From assembly GCF_002142155.1 (NCBI RefSeq), contig NZ_NASD01000004.1, positions 62,001-126,000 on the forward strand: a DNA stretch of 64,000 nucleotides. The letters are read 5' to 3'. The translations under genes and the position numbers were made by a program. The stretch is from Gilliamella apis. Lineage in GTDB: Bacteria > Pseudomonadota > Gammaproteobacteria > Enterobacterales > Orbaceae. This document shows, piece after piece, positions 47,546 through 57,726 of this stretch. The first letter of the stretch is position 1. Every line of letters starts with the position of its first letter. The notes beneath the pieces are model-generated. The model made no database searches, was not told where the DNA came from, and worked only from the letters and a program-made list of their open reading frames with translations.

Positions 47546-48742
47546 ATGAGATTGAATAAGCTATTACTTACTCTGCCAGTGGCATTAACTAGTCTATTAT
47601 TATTAGCCAGTTGTGATAATAATCAATCACAAGATGGTGCTGGCCAATTACCAAAGGTAACTGTTTTTAAAGTTGAACCTTTAAACTATACCCTAAAAAT
47701 AAACTTACCTGGGCGGGTTGTTGCTTCCCAGATCGCTGAAATCCGACCTCAGGTTAGTGGGATTGTACTAAATCGAGAATTTGAAGAAAGTTCAAATGTT
47801 AAAGCTGGTCAATCACTTTATCAAATTGACCCTGCCATTTATCAAGCGAATTATGATAGTGCAGTGGCCAGTGTAGCTAGCGCTAAAGCTAACGCTAATA
47901 TAGCTCAACTAACCTTAAAACGTTACGCAGGACTTTTGAATACCAAATCAATCAGTCAACAAGAATATGATAAAGCTGCTGCTGATGCCAAACAAGCTGA
48001 GGCAAGTGTTTTAGTTGCTCAGGCAGCAGAGCACGCTGCCAAAGTTAATTTAGACTACACTAAAGTATACTCGCCAATTGATGGTTATATTGGTAAATCA
48101 AGTGTGACAGAAGGGGCATTAGTATCAGCAGGACAACCTGCTCCATTAGCTTTGGTACAACAACTTGATCCTATCTATGTTGATATGACTGAAGCTGCAA
48201 CTCGTTATAATAAATATCTTCAAGATGAAAATATTATTTATGAGCCAGCTCAAGGTGACAATGTTGAGTTATTTTTTAATGATGGTTCAAAATACGCTTT
48301 ACCAGGAAATATTAAATTTTCAGATATGACGGTTAATGAAACGACAGGAACTGTTACCCTACGATCGCAATTTTCTAATGCTGAAGGAAAAATCTTACCG
48401 GGGATGTTTGTAAAACCACAATTGACATTAGGTACAATTAAAAATGCGGTGTTGGTTCCGCAACAAGGCATTACTAGTAACCAAAAAGGTCAGTATACTG
48501 CTAAGATTTTAAAACCAGATAATACTGTTGAATATCGTCAAGACATTAAAATTTATACAGGTATAAGTGGTTATTGGGTTGTTACCAGTGGTATTGATGT
48601 TGGTGAACAAGTGATTACTACAGGTTTACTTAATTTAACCGCAGTAGAAAGGGGGCAACCAATGAAGGCTCAAGCGGTAGATAAACCAGCTACGCTTTCT
48701 CAAGAGCAATTAGACAATATCATCAAAAGCAGCGTGAAATAA
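47546..48742 (+). CDS. acrA: RND efflux periplasmic adaptor, AcrA type
   Basis: Membrane-fusion protein linking the AcrB-type pump to an outer-membrane channel. The signal ends with lipobox LLASC (Cys23), so it is a lipoprotein. The lipoyl halves (RPQVSGIVLNREFEE ... YSPIDGYIG), an alpha-hairpin (about 105-160, rich in Ala/Lys/Gln), a beta-barrel and the membrane-proximal domain follow in order to residue 398, the E. coli AcrA size. It lies 19 bases upstream of acrB; no tolC gene is in the window. Confidence 0.93.
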   Translation: MRLNKLLLTLPVALTSLLLLASCDNNQSQDGAGQLPKVTVFKVEPLNYTLKINLPGRVVASQIAEIRPQVSGIVLNREFEESSNVKAGQSLYQIDPAIYQANYDSAVASVASAKANANIAQLTLKRYAGLLNTKSISQQEYDKAAADAKQAEASVLVAQAAEHAAKVNLDYTKVYSPIDGYIGKSSVTEGALVSAGQPAPLALVQQLDPIYVDMTEAATRYNKYLQDENIIYEPAQGDNVELFFNDGSKYALPGNIKFSDMTVNETTGTVTLRSQFSNAEGKILPGMFVKPQLTLGTIKNAVLVPQQGITSNQKGQYTAKILKPDNTVEYRQDIKIYTGISGYWVVTSGIDVGEQVITTGLLNLTAVERGQPMKAQAVDKPATLSQEQLDNIIKSSVK

Positions 48743-48761
48743 AACAGGGGTAGAGTTAATT

Positions 48762-51700
48762 ATGGCTAAGTTTTTTATTGATAGACCTGTTTTTGCATGG
48801 GTAATTGCTATCATGATGATGCTGGGCGGTGCTTTATGTATTAAGCTACTCGCTGTTGAACAGTATCCTGATATCGCACCACCAGCTGTTACGGTTTCTG
48901 CTGTTTATCCAGGGGCTGATGCTCAAACTATTGAGAATACAGTTACCCAATTGATTGAGCAAAACTTGACTGGCTTGGATAATTTGATCTATATGAAATC
49001 AACCAGTAGTGCCCAGGGGGTTGTACAAACAACTTTAACTTTTGCACCGGGTACTAGCCCTGATTTTGCGCAAGTTCAAGTTTTGAATAAAGTAGAGAGT
49101 ATAAAATCACGTCTGCCAGAAAGTGTGCAAAAAAATGGGGTGTCGGTTGCTAAAAATAATACCAACTTCCTAAAAGTTATTGGTTTCTATTCTACCAATC
49201 CTCAAAAAACACAAGCAGATATTGCTGACTTTATTTATTCAACGGTACAAGATCAGATACGCCGTGTACAAGGGGTAGGTGATACTCAGTTATTTGGTTC
49301 TGAATATGCAATGCGTATTTGGTTAGATCCAAATAAACTTAATTATTTTAATCTATCTATTGAAGAAATTATTGCTGCCATTCAGGCGCAAAATGCGCAG
49401 GTTACAGCAGGGCAACTTGGTGCTTTACCTGCAACGGAAGGACAAGAGCTTAATGCAACCATTACAGCTCAATCACGGTTAAAAACACCTGAGCAATTTC
49501 AAAATATTTTAGTTCGAGTTAACACAGATGGTTCAAACATCTTATTAAAAGATGTCGCCAAAGTTGAAATTGGTGCGGCTGATTATAACTTTCTTTCACG
49601 TTATGACGGTAAACCATCAGCTGGTTTAGGTATTTATTTGGCGACAGGTGCAAACCAACTCGATACATCAGCAAAAGTTGACCAAAAAATTCAAGAGTTA
49701 TCACAGATTTTTCCTGAGGATATCAAATTTGCCTATCCTTATGATACAACTCCGTTCGTTAAGTTATCGATTAATAACGTAGTTCATACATTAATTGAAG
49801 CAATCATATTGGTTGTTATCGTTATGTATGTCTTTTTACAAAATCTGCGTTCTACACTTATTCCAACTATCACCGTACCAGTTGTGTTGTTAGGTACGTT
49901 TGCAGTTTTATATATATGTGGATTTACTATTAATACGTTATCCATGTTTGCTATGGTGCTTGCCATCGGTCTTCTGGTCGATGATGCCATCGTGGTAATT
50001 GAGAACGTTGAACGTATTATGCATGACGAAGGGCTTTCGCCTTATGATGCTACTGTCAAATCGATGGAACAAATTACTTCGGCACTAGTGGGTATCGCCG
50101 TGGTACTATCAGCGGTATTTGTACCAATGGCATTTTATGGTGGTGCAGCAGGAGGGATTTATCGTCAATTTTCAATCACAATTGTAACATCGATGGCTTT
50201 ATCAGTATTGATGGCAATTGTATTAACACCAGCTCTTTGTGCGCAAATTTTAAAAGCGCCATCGAAAAATAAAGTTAAGATAACTACGCTAGGCGAAAAA
50301 TTAGAAAGCATACCTCCGTTTAGCTGGCTTTCAATCGGAACTAAATGGTTTTTTAATAAGTTTAATAATTTATATAACAAGAGTTTACATGCCTATGAAA
50401 AAGGTGTGATTAAATTTATTCGTTATCCGCTAATTTCATTTGTTTGCTATGTCTTGATAGTTGTTGGCTTAGTGTTTGGCTTTAACCGTTTACCAACTGG
50501 TTTCTTACCAAATGAAGATCAGGGGGTGTTGATTGTAATGGTTGAGTTACCACCTGGTGCGACACTAGAACAAACCATGGGTGTATTGAACAAAACCTCT
50601 CAATTTTATATGAATGAAAAAGCCGATTCAGTTAAGGAAATCTTTACCGTTGCTGGTTTTAGTATGGTTGGTCGTGGACAAAACATGGGACTAGGTTTTA
50701 TTCGCTTAAAAGATTGGGATGAACGGAAACGCCCGGATCAAAAAGTGGATGCATTAGTTGGTAGTGGTTGGGGATTTGCTTCTACTATTACTGAAGGTCG
50801 TGTCATTATTACTAATGTACCGGCTGTACCATCACTTGGTATGGCAAATGGTTTTTCTTACATGTTAAAAGATACCGCTGGACTTGGCCATGAGGCACTG
50901 ATGGGGGCATTTTTCCAATTATTGGGTCAAGCTGCACAGAATCCTAATCTACAACAAGTTCGTCCAGGTAGTATGCTAGATGTTCCACAATATAAGATTA
51001 ATGTTGATTTTGAAACTGCTCAAGCACTTGGTGTTGCAGTAAGTAGCGTAAATACCGTACTTTCAACAGCATTGGGTTCTGCTTATATTGATGATTTTGT
51101 TTATAACAATCGGGTTAAAAAAGTCTATTTACAATCTGATTCGGCTTATCGAATGTTACCTGATGATTTCAGCTTTTGGCATGTTAAAAATCAAAAAGGT
51201 GAAATGGTTCCTTATGATGCATTTGCCACTACAACTAAGAGTTATGGCTCGCCATCTTTAGTTCGTTATGATGGAGTTGCAGCCATGGGTATCAGTGGAT
51301 CAGCTGCACCAGGTATGAGTTCTGGACAAGCTATGGCAATAATGGAAAAATTATCTAAAAACTTACCAAAAGGTTTCTCGTATGATTGGACAGATATTTC
51401 TTACCAAGAACGTCAAACAGGTTCACAAACGACAACACTTTATCTTATCTCACTTATTGTAGTGTTCTTATCATTAGCTGCATTATATGAAAGTTGGACT
51501 GTACCTATTTCTATCTTGTTCGTTATCCCATTAGGTATTATTGGTACCGTATATGCAACTATGTTTAGAGGCCTTGATAATGATATCTACTTTATCGTTG
51601 GTCTATTAACAACGATGGGTCTATCAGCTAAGAATGCTATTTTGATCGTAGAATTTGCTAAAGATGCGTTAGAAAAAGAAGGTAAGTCATTAATTGATGC

Positions 51701-51971
51701 AACATTAGAAGCTTGTCGCTTACGTTTACGCCCAATTTTAATGACTTCATTTGCCTTTATCCTCGGTGTTTATCCACTAGCTACCAGTAGCGGTGCCGGT
51801 TCTGTAAGTCAGAGGGCGGTAGGTACAGGGGTTATTGGTGGTATGTTAACGGCAACGTTCTTAGCGATATTCTATGTTCCGTTATTCTTCTTATTTATAA
51901 CGAAATTATTCACTAAACATAAGAATAAAGTGGTGTTGCCAGCTAACTATACTGGTAAAACAGAGAAATAG
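48762..51971 (+). CDS. acrB: RND efflux pump, AcrB type (HAE1 family)
   Basis: Inner-membrane drug/proton antiporter of 1069 residues. It has the typical N-terminus (MAKFFIDRPVFAWVIAI), the proton-relay aspartates Asp407 and Asp408 (GLLVDDAIVVIENV), Lys957 (SAKNAILIVEF) and the second relay region near PSSQ-like porter loops. Twelve helices and two large periplasmic loops are evident. Compared with E. coli AcrB (1049) it is about 20 residues longer. Broad-spectrum export of bile salts, dyes and antibiotics is the family role. Followed by an intrinsic terminator. Confidence 0.95.
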   Translation: MAKFFIDRPVFAWVIAIMMMLGGALCIKLLAVEQYPDIAPPAVTVSAVYPGADAQTIENTVTQLIEQNLTGLDNLIYMKSTSSAQGVVQTTLTFAPGTSPDFAQVQVLNKVESIKSRLPESVQKNGVSVAKNNTNFLKVIGFYSTNPQKTQADIADFIYSTVQDQIRRVQGVGDTQLFGSEYAMRIWLDPNKLNYFNLSIEEIIAAIQAQNAQVTAGQLGALPATEGQELNATITAQSRLKTPEQFQNILVRVNTDGSNILLKDVAKVEIGAADYNFLSRYDGKPSAGLGIYLATGANQLDTSAKVDQKIQELSQIFPEDIKFAYPYDTTPFVKLSINNVVHTLIEAIILVVIVMYVFLQNLRSTLIPTITVPVVLLGTFAVLYICGFTINTLSMFAMVLAIGLLVDDAIVVIENVERIMHDEGLSPYDATVKSMEQITSALVGIAVVLSAVFVPMAFYGGAAGGIYRQFSITIVTSMALSVLMAIVLTPALCAQILKAPSKNKVKITTLGEKLESIPPFSWLSIGTKWFFNKFNNLYNKSLHAYEKGVIKFIRYPLISFVCYVLIVVGLVFGFNRLPTGFLPNEDQGVLIVMVELPPGATLEQTMGVLNKTSQFYMNEKADSVKEIFTVAGFSMVGRGQNMGLGFIRLKDWDERKRPDQKVDALVGSGWGFASTITEGRVIITNVPAVPSLGMANGFSYMLKDTAGLGHEALMGAFFQLLGQAAQNPNLQQVRPGSMLDVPQYKINVDFETAQALGVAVSSVNTVLSTALGSAYIDDFVYNNRVKKVYLQSDSAYRMLPDDFSFWHVKNQKGEMVPYDAFATTTKSYGSPSLVRYDGVAAMGISGSAAPGMSSGQAMAIMEKLSKNLPKGFSYDWTDISYQERQTGSQTTTLYLISLIVVFLSLAALYESWTVPISILFVIPLGIIGTVYATMFRGLDNDIYFIVGLLTTMGLSAKNAILIVEFAKDALEKEGKSLIDATLEACRLRLRPILMTSFAFILGVYPLATSSGAGSVSQRAVGTGVIGGMLTATFLAIFYVPLFFLFITKLFTKHKNKVVLPANYTGKTEK

Positions 51972-51995
51972 TTAATGAATAATTAATATGAACTT

Positions 51996-52027
51996 AAAGC
52001 ACCAATAATATTGGTGCTTTTTTTTAT
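51996..52027 (+). terminator. Terminator of acrAB
   Basis: Perfect 10-bp stem AAAGCACCAA / TTGGTGCTTT, loop TAATA, running into eight T residues, 25 bases after the acrB stop. Confidence 0.92.
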
Positions 52028-52056
52028 CTAACTTTTAATTGATTGTTTATTTGATA

Positions 52057-52110
52057 TTTTAATTTAATGTTTTTATTCGGTTGAAATAAAAGTTGAGGAA
52101 AGGGGTTTTT
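52057..52110. repeat. Dispersed intergenic repeat, copy B
   Basis: Similar to 33987-34038, with 18 identical bases TTGAGGAAAGGGGTTTTT at 52093-52110. Here it lies downstream of both flanking genes (acrB and ruvC converge). A TTGAGG with TATAAA 16 bases later (52115-52120) resembles a promoter on the plus strand, but copy A lacks the matching -10. Confidence 0.6.
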
Positions 52111-52150
52111 AGGCTATAAAAGCAGGACATTAATAAATAATAGTTTCAGG

Positions 52151-52639
52151 TTATCTATGTGATTTGATTAATTGTTGACTCATATGGGCATGGGTAATTG
52201 CTATGGCTAGTGCATCTGCCGCATCCGCCTGAGGACTTGCTGGTAATTTCAATAGTAGTTTAACCATATGTTGAACTTGTTTTTTGTCGGCAGCCCCAGT
52301 GCCAACCACACTTTGCTTAACCAAGCGAGCAGCATATTCAAAAACAGGTAAATCATGATTGACTGCAGCAACAATTGCAGATCCTCGTGCTTGGCCTAAT
52401 TTTAAAGCAGAATCGGCATTACGTGCCATAAAGACTTGTTCTATAGCAAACATGTCTGGTTGAAATTGAAGAATAATTTCACTTACACCTGCATAGACAC
52501 GTTTTAATCGTGTGGGTAAATCATCGACAGCAGTGCGAATACAGCCACTGCCAAGATAGGTAAGTTGTCGTCCCGTCTGACGAATTACGCCATAACCCGT
52601 CAAACGAGAGCCTGGGTCAATACCCAGAATGATAGTCAT
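52151..52639 (-). CDS. ruvC: Holliday junction resolvase RuvC
   Basis: Endonuclease that cuts Holliday junctions in recombination and repair. The four acidic catalytic residues are in place: Asp8 ([12 protein letters not shown]), Glu67 (FAIEQVF), Asp139 and Asp142 ([12 protein letters not shown]). The 162 residues compare with 173 in E. coli, the C-terminus being a little shorter. The start overlaps the yebC stop by one base (TAATG). ruvAB, its usual downstream partners, are absent: the next gene is acrB on the other strand. Confidence 0.95.
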   Translation of the reverse strand: MTIILGIDPGSRLTGYGVIRQTGRQLTYLGSGCIRTAVDDLPTRLKRVYAGVSEIILQFQPDMFAIEQVFMARNADSALKLGQARGSAIVAAVNHDLPVFEYAARLVKQSVVGTGAADKKQVQHMVKLLLKLPASPQADAADALAIAITHAHMSQQLIKSHR

Positions 52640-53382
52640 TAGAGTGTTGCAGCAACTTCGTCTGACACTTCTCCGTTATGATAAACCTCTTGAACATCAT
52701 CACAATCTTCAAGCATGTCGATAAGACGTAGTAGTTTTGGTGCAGACTCAATATCAAGATCAACTTTGGTTGCTGGAATCATTGAAACTTCAGCTGATTC
52801 AGCTACTAAACCGGCTGCATCAAGTGCATCTTTAACTTCACCGAATGATTCTGGTGTAGTAAATACATCAATTGCACCATCATCATAAGTAACCACATCA
52901 TCCGCACCAGCTTCAAGCGCAGCATCCATTACTTGATCTTCATCAGTTCCAGCAGGATAAGAGATCACACCTTTTTTAGTAAATAAATAAGACACTGAAC
53001 CATCAGTACCTAAGTTACCACCAGTTTTAGTAAAAGCGTGACGAACTTCAGATACAGTTCGGTTTCGGTTGTCACTTAAGCATTCAACCATTACTGCAGT
53101 ACCTGCAGGTCCATAACCTTCATAGATGATAGTTTCCATATTTGTATCATCTTCACCACCGACACCACGAGCAATTGCTCTGTTCATGGTATCTCGAGTC
53201 ATGTTGTTAGATAATGCTTTGTCCATAGCAGCACGTAGACGAGGGTTAGACGCTGGATCGCCACCACCAAGTTTTGCTGCGGTTACAAGTTCGCGAATAA
53301 TTTTGGTAAAGATTTTACCGCGTTTAGCATCTTGAGCTGCTTTGCGATGTTTGGTATTGGCCCATTTACTATGACCTGCCAT
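52639..53382 (-). CDS. yebC: YebC/PmpR-family regulator (TACO1-like)
   Basis: A 247-residue member of the YebC family, conserved from N-terminus ([27 protein letters not shown]) to the C-terminal three-domain fold. Members bind DNA and, in recent work, act as translation factors at polyproline stretches; the family is clearly identified, the exact role less so. It sits upstream of ruvC with a one-base overlap, as in E. coli. Confidence 0.95.
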   Translation of the reverse strand: MAGHSKWANTKHRKAAQDAKRGKIFTKIIRELVTAAKLGGGDPASNPRLRAAMDKALSNNMTRDTMNRAIARGVGGEDDTNMETIIYEGYGPAGTAVMVECLSDNRNRTVSEVRHAFTKTGGNLGTDGSVSYLFTKKGVISYPAGTDEDQVMDAALEAGADDVVTYDDGAIDVFTTPESFGEVKDALDAAGLVAESAEVSMIPATKVDLDIESAPKLLRLIDMLEDCDDVQEVYHNGEVSDEVAATL

Positions 53383-53605
53383 AAAATTCTCCAGATTAAA
53401 TAATTTAAAAATCGTGCTATTTTAACAAACTTTTAACTAAAGTTCATTATCAATCTATTTATTGATTTTATACTTGAATATAATCAGAATTTTTCTTATT
53501 TACACTTAAAGTATGAAAATGAAATGAACTGATTTTCATCAAAAGGTAAATTTAATTTTTATTTCTTATCAACAAAGAGAAATATAGCATAGGAAAAAAA
53601 TTAAC

Positions 53606-53640
53606 AAACAAAAAGCGCCTTATTGATTAGGCGCTTTTAA
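53606..53640 (-). terminator. Terminator after fis
   Basis: Perfect 10-bp stem AAAAGCGCCT / AGGCGCTTTT with an 8-nt loop, followed on the minus strand by TTTGTTTG and further T-rich sequence. It lies 31 bases past the fis stop. Confidence 0.88.
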
Positions 53641-53670
53641 ATTATCTAACAATATATGTTTAAGTATCGA

Positions 53671-53967
53671 CTAACTCATTCCATATTGTTTTAATTTTTT
53701 GCGTAAAGTACCACGATTGATACCAAGCATATTTGCTGCTCGAGTTTGATTGCCACGAGTATATTGCATAACCATATCAAGGAATGGGTGTTCAACTTCA
53801 GCTAACACTAATTCGTATAGATCAGTAGGATCTTCACCATTTAATTGTGATAAATAGTTTTTTAAAGCCTGTTTTACCGAATCTCGCAAAGGTTTTTGTG
53901 TTATTTGGTCTTGTGAGTTTACAGTTGTAAATTTAAGTGCTGCAGCTGTAACGCGTTGTTCTGACAT
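53671..53967 (-). CDS. fis: DNA-binding protein Fis
   Basis: Nucleoid-associated protein that bends DNA and activates rRNA promoters in fast growth. The 98 residues equal E. coli Fis. The C-terminal helix-turn-helix ([22 protein letters not shown]) is nearly identical, and the N-terminal beta-arm region is more divergent ([21 protein letters not shown] conserved). It is the last gene of the dusB-fis pair, 16 bases downstream of dusB, as in enterobacteria. Confidence 0.97.
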   Translation of the reverse strand: MSEQRVTAAALKFTTVNSQDQITQKPLRDSVKQALKNYLSQLNGEDPTDLYELVLAEVEHPFLDMVMQYTRGNQTRAANMLGINRGTLRKKLKQYGMS

Positions 53968-53983
53968 AGTATATTTAACTCTT

Positions 53984-54982
53984 TTATTTGTTTCTAATTT
54001 GACTAAAAAATGCTTTTAGTGTTTTTACTTGCTCACTTGTATTGCTAAGTACACTAAATAAGCGCCTGAATTGATCACTGTCAGCATAGTTCTTGGTATA
54101 CCAATTTACATGCTTTCTGGCAATCCGTAATCCTTTGTATTCTCCATAGAATTGATAAAGTTCTTCAAGGTGTGTTAACACTATTTGCTCAACTTCATCA
54201 ATTGACTTATTTTTCTTTAACTGTCCGTGTGCTAAATAGAATGCAATTTCTTCAAATATCCAAGGTCGCCCTTGTGCCGCTCGGCCGATCATTATACCAT
54301 CAGCTTGCGTATATTTAAAAACATCTTTTGCTTGTTCTGGGGTACAAATATCACCATTTGCAATTACCGGAATAGTTACCTTTTCTTTAACTGCTTTAAT
54401 GGATTCATATTCGGCCTTTCCATTGAATAAGCATGCACGACTTCGCCCATGAATAGTAATGGCCTTTATGCCACAATCTTGCGCAATTTGTGCGATTTCA
54501 ATGCAATTTCTATTATTTTTATCCCATCCAGTCCGAGTTTTTAATGTTACTGGTACATCAACAGCACCAACAACTTTCTGCAAAATAGTTTTTATCAGTT
54601 CTGGATACTGCATTAAAGCAGATCCAGCTAATTTTTTATTCACTTTTTTAGCTGGACATCCCATATTAATGTCAATTAACTGAGCGCCATGCTTGACGTT
54701 AAATTCAGCAGCTCTTGCCATTTCATCCGGGTCTGAGCCAACGATTTGAACTGCACGTATACCGACATCATCACTTGAAATCATTCTTAATGCTGACTTG
54801 TCAGTATGCCAAACGTCAGAATTTGCTAAAAACATTTCAGAGACAGTCATCCCTGCACCAAATTTGTGACATAAGTTCCGAAACGGTTTGTCACTTATTC
54901 CTGCCATGGGGGCTGCAATCAGATTGTTTTTTAAGTTGACCTTTCCGATACTAAGCGAATTAAGGCCGGCTATATTACGCAT
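53984..54982 (-). CDS. dusB: tRNA-dihydrouridine synthase B
   Basis: FMN-dependent reductase making dihydrouridine in the tRNA D-loop. The TIM-barrel has [15 protein letters not shown] at the N-terminus, the catalytic cysteine in [12 protein letters not shown], and the FMN-phosphate segment [16 protein letters not shown]. The 332 residues include about 10 extra at the N-terminus (E. coli 321). Cotranscribed with fis; preceded by prmA at 35 bases. Confidence 0.96.
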   Translation of the reverse strand: MRNIAGLNSLSIGKVNLKNNLIAAPMAGISDKPFRNLCHKFGAGMTVSEMFLANSDVWHTDKSALRMISSDDVGIRAVQIVGSDPDEMARAAEFNVKHGAQLIDINMGCPAKKVNKKLAGSALMQYPELIKTILQKVVGAVDVPVTLKTRTGWDKNNRNCIEIAQIAQDCGIKAITIHGRSRACLFNGKAEYESIKAVKEKVTIPVIANGDICTPEQAKDVFKYTQADGIMIGRAAQGRPWIFEEIAFYLAHGQLKKNKSIDEVEQIVLTHLEELYQFYGEYKGLRIARKHVNWYTKNYADSDQFRRLFSVLSNTSEQVKTLKAFFSQIRNK

Positions 54983-55017
54983 TTTTTCTCGAAGTTAAAA
55001 GGGGTAATGTTAATTTT

Positions 55018-55884
55018 TTATAATTTTTTACCAGTTATACGGCACCATTCATCTTGTTCAATAACCTGATCAAGTACAAACTCAGTTTGATATGCATCAC
55101 ATACGCTTTGTGATTGATTAGCTAAGATACCAGATAGTCCAAGTTCTCCTGATGGTTTTACTAATTTACTAATCTGTGGTTTAAGTTCTTTCAATGGTCC
55201 AGCCAATATGTTAGCTACTACCACATCCGCTTGTAAATTATCAGGAATATCTTTTGCTAAATAAAGCTCAATCTTTCTACTTACTTTGTTGCGCTCAGCA
55301 TTGTCTCGACTTGCTTGGATCGCTTGAGGATCAATATCAATGCCTATAACTCTTGCTGCCCCTAATTTTAACGCAGCAATGGCTAAAATACCTGAACCAC
55401 ATCCGTAATCGATCACAATTTTGTTAGTAAGATCGAGACTATCTAGCCAAGTTAAGCATAAAGCTGTCGTAGGGTGAGTCCCTGTACCAAAGGCTAAACC
55501 AGGATCTAACATTACATTAACCGCATTGGGATCTGGTATTTCACGCCAGCTAGGGCAGATCCATAATCGTTTACCAAATTGCATTGGATGGAAATTATCC
55601 ATCCATTCTCGTTCCCAGTCTTTATCTTCCAATTGTTCGATTTTATAAGAGTATTGCTCAAGATTTAAGATTGCTTTTAACTCATCAATATCTGTTTCAG
55701 CATCATATAATCCGACAACATCGGTATTTCCCCAAAGTTTTGTTTCGCCAGGTAAAGGTTCAAAAACTGGGTTATCAAAAGTATCTTGAAAAGTGACTGA
55801 CACAGCACCTGATTCTTCTAATTGTTCGCTAATACTTTCAGCTAAATCACTAGTAGTGTTAATTCTGAGTTGAATCCAAGGCAT
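55018..55884 (-). CDS. prmA: Ribosomal protein L11 methyltransferase
   Basis: SAM-dependent trimethylation of ribosomal protein L11. The N-terminal L11-binding domain ([13 protein letters not shown] ... [14 protein letters not shown]) and the SAM-binding motif [18 protein letters not shown] (about 160-178) are canonical; 288 residues compare with 293. Its start lies 26 bases inside panF, so the two are coupled, as in E. coli. Confidence 0.97.
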   Translation of the reverse strand: MPWIQLRINTTSDLAESISEQLEESGAVSVTFQDTFDNPVFEPLPGETKLWGNTDVVGLYDAETDIDELKAILNLEQYSYKIEQLEDKDWEREWMDNFHPMQFGKRLWICPSWREIPDPNAVNVMLDPGLAFGTGTHPTTALCLTWLDSLDLTNKIVIDYGCGSGILAIAALKLGAARVIGIDIDPQAIQASRDNAERNKVSRKIELYLAKDIPDNLQADVVVANILAGPLKELKPQISKLVKPSGELGLSGILANQSQSVCDAYQTEFVLDQVIEQDEWCRITGKKL

Positions 55885-57310
55885 AATTTTTTCCTATTTG
55901 GCCCAAATGATTGGCAATAATAAATATAACTAATCCAATAAGTAATGAAGGTACTATTGGATGGAAAGCATAAATTTTAATGTTATAAACAGCAAGTAGT
56001 GTGTAGCTTATAGCACCAGAAATCATCGAGCACAATGCCCCTGTTGAATTAGCTTTTTTCCAATATAGTCCGAGTACTAGAGGCCATAAAAATACCGCTT
56101 CAAGTCCACCAAAAGCTAACAAATTTAGCCATATAATCATTTCTGGTGGGTTCCATGCAGCGACAATTAATAAACCACCAAAAATAAAGGTGATGATAAT
56201 TGATATGCGAGTAAGCATTTTATCACTAAATTTAGTATTTGGTCTCATCGTTAAGAATAGGTCTTTAATAATTACTGATGAAACTTGTAATAATTGTGCA
56301 TTAATGGTGGACATAATTGCTGATAATGGTGCTGCCAAAAAAATTCCTGCGGCTAAAGGTGGTAAAACCTTTATAATTAGTGTTGGCACAATTTGGTCTG
56401 GAATCGTTAAATCACTTATTATTGCTCTTCCAAGGGCACCAGATAAATGCATAGTTAACATGATGATTGTTACAACTGTAGTACCAATAATAATGCCTTG
56501 ATGAACCGCTTTACTATCTTTATAAGCCATGCAACGAACAGCAGTATGTGGTAAACCAACAACCCCAAAGCAGACTAGAACCCAGAACGAAGCCATAAAA
56601 GGGAAGTCCATAAAATTGTCAGGGCCTTGAGGTGTTAATAAAGCAGGATCGATCTGATTTAAACGATCCATAATATTTGTAATGCCACCACCTGCATAAA
56701 TAATGGCAACTAATAGCAAAATAGCGCCAATTATCATTACTAATCCTTGAAATGCATCATTTAATATGCTGGCTCTAAACCCGCCAAAGGCAGTATAAAT
56801 TACTGTACCGATACCAAAAATAAGTAATCCTATATCATAGGGAATACCTACAGATGATTGTAATAATCGGGCTCCACCGACAAATTGTACTGTCATCGCA
56901 CCGATAAAAGCAGTAATTAGAGCAATACTTGCAAACCATACAATCATTTTACTTTTATAGTGAGAATAGAGCATATCACTTAGCGTAATAGCATTATATT
57001 TACGCGCTAAAATAGCGAATTTTTTTCCTAAAATACCAAGTGAAAGTAGTACAGTAGGAACTTGGATCATGGATAAAAGCACCCAACCAAGGCCATATTT
57101 ATAAGCGGCACCCGGCCCGCCAATAAATGAACTGGCACTAATATAAGTCGCAGCTAAAGTCATCGCCAGTAAAAAACCGCCCATAGTCCGATTACCAATA
57201 AAATAATCAGTAAATTGGTTCACTTTTTTTCGTTTTGCATATGCATAAATTGATAATGCAAATACAAATATAAGATAAATAACAAGAGGAAGAATAATAT
57301 CTAATTGCAC
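55859..57310 (-). CDS. panF: Pantothenate:sodium symporter PanF
   Basis: Inner-membrane SSS-family carrier that takes up pantothenate, the precursor of coenzyme A. The 483 residues hold about 13 helices, with [22 protein letters not shown]-type N-terminus (shown by [18 protein letters not shown]), conserved [14 protein letters not shown] and [18 protein letters not shown]. coli PanF has 483 residues too. Here it lies between yhdT and prmA with overlap to prmA. Confidence 0.95.
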   Translation of the reverse strand: MQLDIILPLVIYLIFVFALSIYAYAKRKKVNQFTDYFIGNRTMGGFLLAMTLAATYISASSFIGGPGAAYKYGLGWVLLSMIQVPTVLLSLGILGKKFAILARKYNAITLSDMLYSHYKSKMIVWFASIALITAFIGAMTVQFVGGARLLQSSVGIPYDIGLLIFGIGTVIYTAFGGFRASILNDAFQGLVMIIGAILLLVAIIYAGGGITNIMDRLNQIDPALLTPQGPDNFMDFPFMASFWVLVCFGVVGLPHTAVRCMAYKDSKAVHQGIIIGTTVVTIIMLTMHLSGALGRAIISDLTIPDQIVPTLIIKVLPPLAAGIFLAAPLSAIMSTINAQLLQVSSVIIKDLFLTMRPNTKFSDKMLTRISIIITFIFGGLLIVAAWNPPEMIIWLNLLAFGGLEAVFLWPLVLGLYWKKANSTGALCSMISGAISYTLLAVYNIKIYAFHPIVPSLLIGLVIFIIANHLGQIGKNYALDSTQN

Positions 57311-57321
57311 GGTTTAATGGC

Positions 57322-57549
57322 CTATTCTAGTGGAATATTTTTAAATTGTTTTTTTACTATAGCAAAACACAACAAGATAAAACCCAATGGTACAAATATG
57401 CAAGATAGTTCAAACCATAATGGAAAACCCAAAAATCCGGTTTGATTTTTGACAGTATATGCAGTGATTACCCATGCAGCGAAGTAAATGATAGTCAGTA
57501 GCAATGAAAGTTTTGCTTCTTTATTAGCCTGCTTGTAACGAGTATCCAT
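57322..57549 (-). CDS. yhdT: YhdT-family inner-membrane protein
   Basis: A 75-residue protein with two hydrophobic helices (about 13-32 and 43-66), matching E. coli YhdT (80 residues), found directly upstream of panF as a conserved pair. Function of the family unknown; a role in PanF activity is suggested by linkage only. Confidence 0.85.
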   Translation of the reverse strand: MDTRYKQANKEAKLSLLLTIIYFAAWVITAYTVKNQTGFLGFPLWFELSCIFVPLGFILLCFAIVKKQFKNIPLE

Positions 57550-57617
57550 ATTAAATAAATGGTTAAGTGATTTGGGGTGGCTTAGAGTAAAAGAAAGTAG
57601 TTAACTTAGCAAGTATA

Positions 57618-57683
57618 TTGCAATTTATGCAACATAATATTCTAAATATATCAATTTCCGCAATTATGCTTTTACGGTATAGT
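57618..57683 (+). promoter_or_regulatory. LysR-type operator and promoter of ilvC (IlvY-like site)
   Basis: TTGCA-ATTTA-TGCAA (57618-57632) is a perfect T-N11-A LysR-type box, centred about 65 bases before the predicted start, where LysR-type regulators bind. A weaker second palindrome GCAATTATGC (57660-57669) sits about 40 bases downstream. A TATAGT -10 is at 57678-57683 without a good -35, as expected for an activated promoter. IlvY of E. coli activates ilvC from such sites; an ilvY gene is not adjacent here. Confidence 0.6.
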
Positions 57684-57726
57684 GCATACAACTTAAATAT
57701 CAGAAATTCAACTCATGGAGAGAATA

